Below, piece after piece: positions 62,852-64,000 of a DNA stretch of 64,000 nucleotides; positions within the stretch are counted from its first letter, which is position 1; every line of letters begins with the position of its first letter. The position numbers and the translations under genes were made by a program. The stretch comes from Dipodascopsis uninucleata var. uninucleata (lineage: Eukaryota; Ascomycota; Lipomycetes; Lipomycetales; Lipomycetaceae). The stretch is from the NCBI GenBank assembly GCA_030568195.1, contig JAJLTO010000009.1:186001-250000 (forward strand), written 5' to 3'. The notes below the pieces were generated by a model. The model did not search any database and had not been told where the DNA came from. It was given only the letters and a program-made list of their open reading frames with translations.

Positions 62852-64000
62852 ATGGTAAGTCATCATTCTCTAACTACAAGTACTAGTAATCTGTATATCG
62901 AGAAAGTAGAACTAATATGGATGGGTAACAGAGCAAACAATATCTCTCAACAACTGTAGTAACAGACGGTAAGCCCTGCGTAAAAGTTCCAACGCATCTT
63001 TAGGTACAGTTTATTACGTACCGGTAGCTGACTCAAGGTATCATGGCGTATAGCACATGATGCGGATATATTTGCTCTCGAGTCTACTCCAGACTATCTT
63101 ATTACGACATCGGGTGATTCACAAATAAAGCTATGGAATGCTACATCCCAGGAGCATGAATTGTCCAGGACAATAGAAACAGACCACAAGATCGGAATAC
63201 ATCATATATCTTCGAGTAAAGAAACTGGACTGCTTGCTCTTTGTGGGTTTGACGGCGTGATTTCCGTTTATAACCTAGAAGATGGCAAATTTCGAGGAAA
63301 ACTTTCTAGTGGTAAGATCATTGGCGGATCAGAAATGCAATGAAAGCCTAGACTAATATGATTCATGAAATTTTTTAAAGAACAGACAGCACATTGGGCT
63401 GTACGATTTTCGTCTGATGGAGAGTATTTGGCGGCAACAACGCTGGATGGCAAGATTCATGTTTGGAATATGCTTGAAGAGCCATTTACAAGGTGTGGTG
63501 AACTTGAAACAAAAGGATTCTCTGGGCTATGTATTGATTATGTATGTTCACGTCTGGTTACTGGATCTATTCTAAGGCTAACGTTGGCTTTTTAGTCTAA
63601 TGATGGGCGTTTCATAGCGTCCGGTCATGAAAATGGAGGGCTATATATTTTCAGCACTGAAACTGCTAGGATGATTCATTCTCTTCCAGGTACGCCATAA
63701 CTGTTTATTCTTCTTCTGATATTCTTTCTCTATCAATTTCTTTAGTTGTTCTCAGTATCTAGATCTTGTTTTGATATATATGTGATCACTAATCTTGTAT
63801 AATTGGATAAGGACATGTCAGTTCGGTCCGTTCAGTTACATTCTCTCCTCTGTCAAAGATGCTGGCTGCTGGCGGCGACAGCAACTTGATTACTATTTAC
63901 GACGTTAATTCAGGAGAACAAGTTTATAGCCTCTCTGGCCATTCTCGCTGGATCATGTGCCTAGACTGGAATTTTACTGGTGAATATCTGTTAAGCGCGT
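62852..64000 (+). CDS. SKI8: Ski8/Rec14-type WD40 protein (5' part, cut by window end)
   Basis: Exons 62852-62854 (ATG only, probable), 63038-63311, 63381-63541, 63596-63689 and 63812 to the window end. From the second exon on, phases agree and acceptors are AG. The N-terminus SWRIAHDADIFALEST matches budding-yeast Ski8 (KAHDADIFSV). WD40 blades follow: SGDSQIKLWN, LCGFDGVISVYNLEDG, FSSDGEYLAATTLDGKIHVW, SNDGRFIASGHENGGLYIF, VRSVTFSPLSKMLAAGGDSN and SGHSRWIMCLDWNFTGEYLL. Ski8 is the scaffold of the Ski complex that feeds mRNA to the cytoplasmic exosome; in meiosis the same protein (Rec14 in fission yeast) helps Spo11 make DNA breaks. The last blades lie beyond the window. The first exon is the least certain part, because the acceptor before 63038 lacks a good pyrimidine tract. 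Confidence 0.88.

Overview
The window reads as nuclear DNA of a filamentous or yeast-like ascomycete fungus. The evidence is the gene set: a Cdc10-type septin, a Zn2Cys6 regulator, an Ess1/Pin1 prolyl isomerase, a Ski8 WD40 protein, a vacuolar Pff1 protease, a ZIP zinc transporter and a mitochondrial E2 of pyruvate dehydrogenase. Introns are short (mostly 45-135 bases) with GTRAG(T) donors, CTAAC/CTAAT-like branch sites and YAG acceptors. The best matches from memory are to fission-yeast and budding-yeast proteins. A probable NUXM-like complex I subunit argues against Schizosaccharomyces and Saccharomyces themselves. I cannot name the genus; an early-diverging ascomycete is a guess.

Layout. 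1-10.6 kb is compact: a small two-exon mitochondrial protein (+), a SulP/SLC26 anion transporter (-), ESS1/PIN1 (+) and LAT1 (-). At 10.85-11.3 kb lie the last exons of an unrecognised gene (-). A 6 kb gene-free stretch follows. Then come a Ser/Arg-rich unknown protein (17.4 kb, +), an F-box protein (20.1 kb, +) and a 1041-residue Zn2Cys6 regulator (-). A 7 kb gene-free stretch with visibly higher GC leads to a Gln/Ser-rich unknown protein that looks nuclear (32.4-33.8 kb, -). A 13 kb gene-free stretch follows. From 46.8 kb the window is gene-dense again: Sec7-PH Arf GEF (-), PFF1 (+), ZIP transporter (-), septin CDC10 (-), MRPL32 (+), carboxylesterase (-) and the 5' part of SKI8 (+, cut by the window end).

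The genes are not an operon or a pathway cluster. They cover ordinary cell functions: mitochondrial metabolism and translation, ion transport, septum and membrane traffic, transcription and RNA decay. I found no CRISPR array, tRNA, rRNA or intact mobile element. The points most worth a second look are an Ess1/Pin1 with Asp in place of the active-site Cys, two genes whose start codon alone forms the first coding exon, a stop-free 60-base intron beside the nucleophile of the esterase, two unrecognised proteins, and long gene-free stretches upstream of regulator-like genes.
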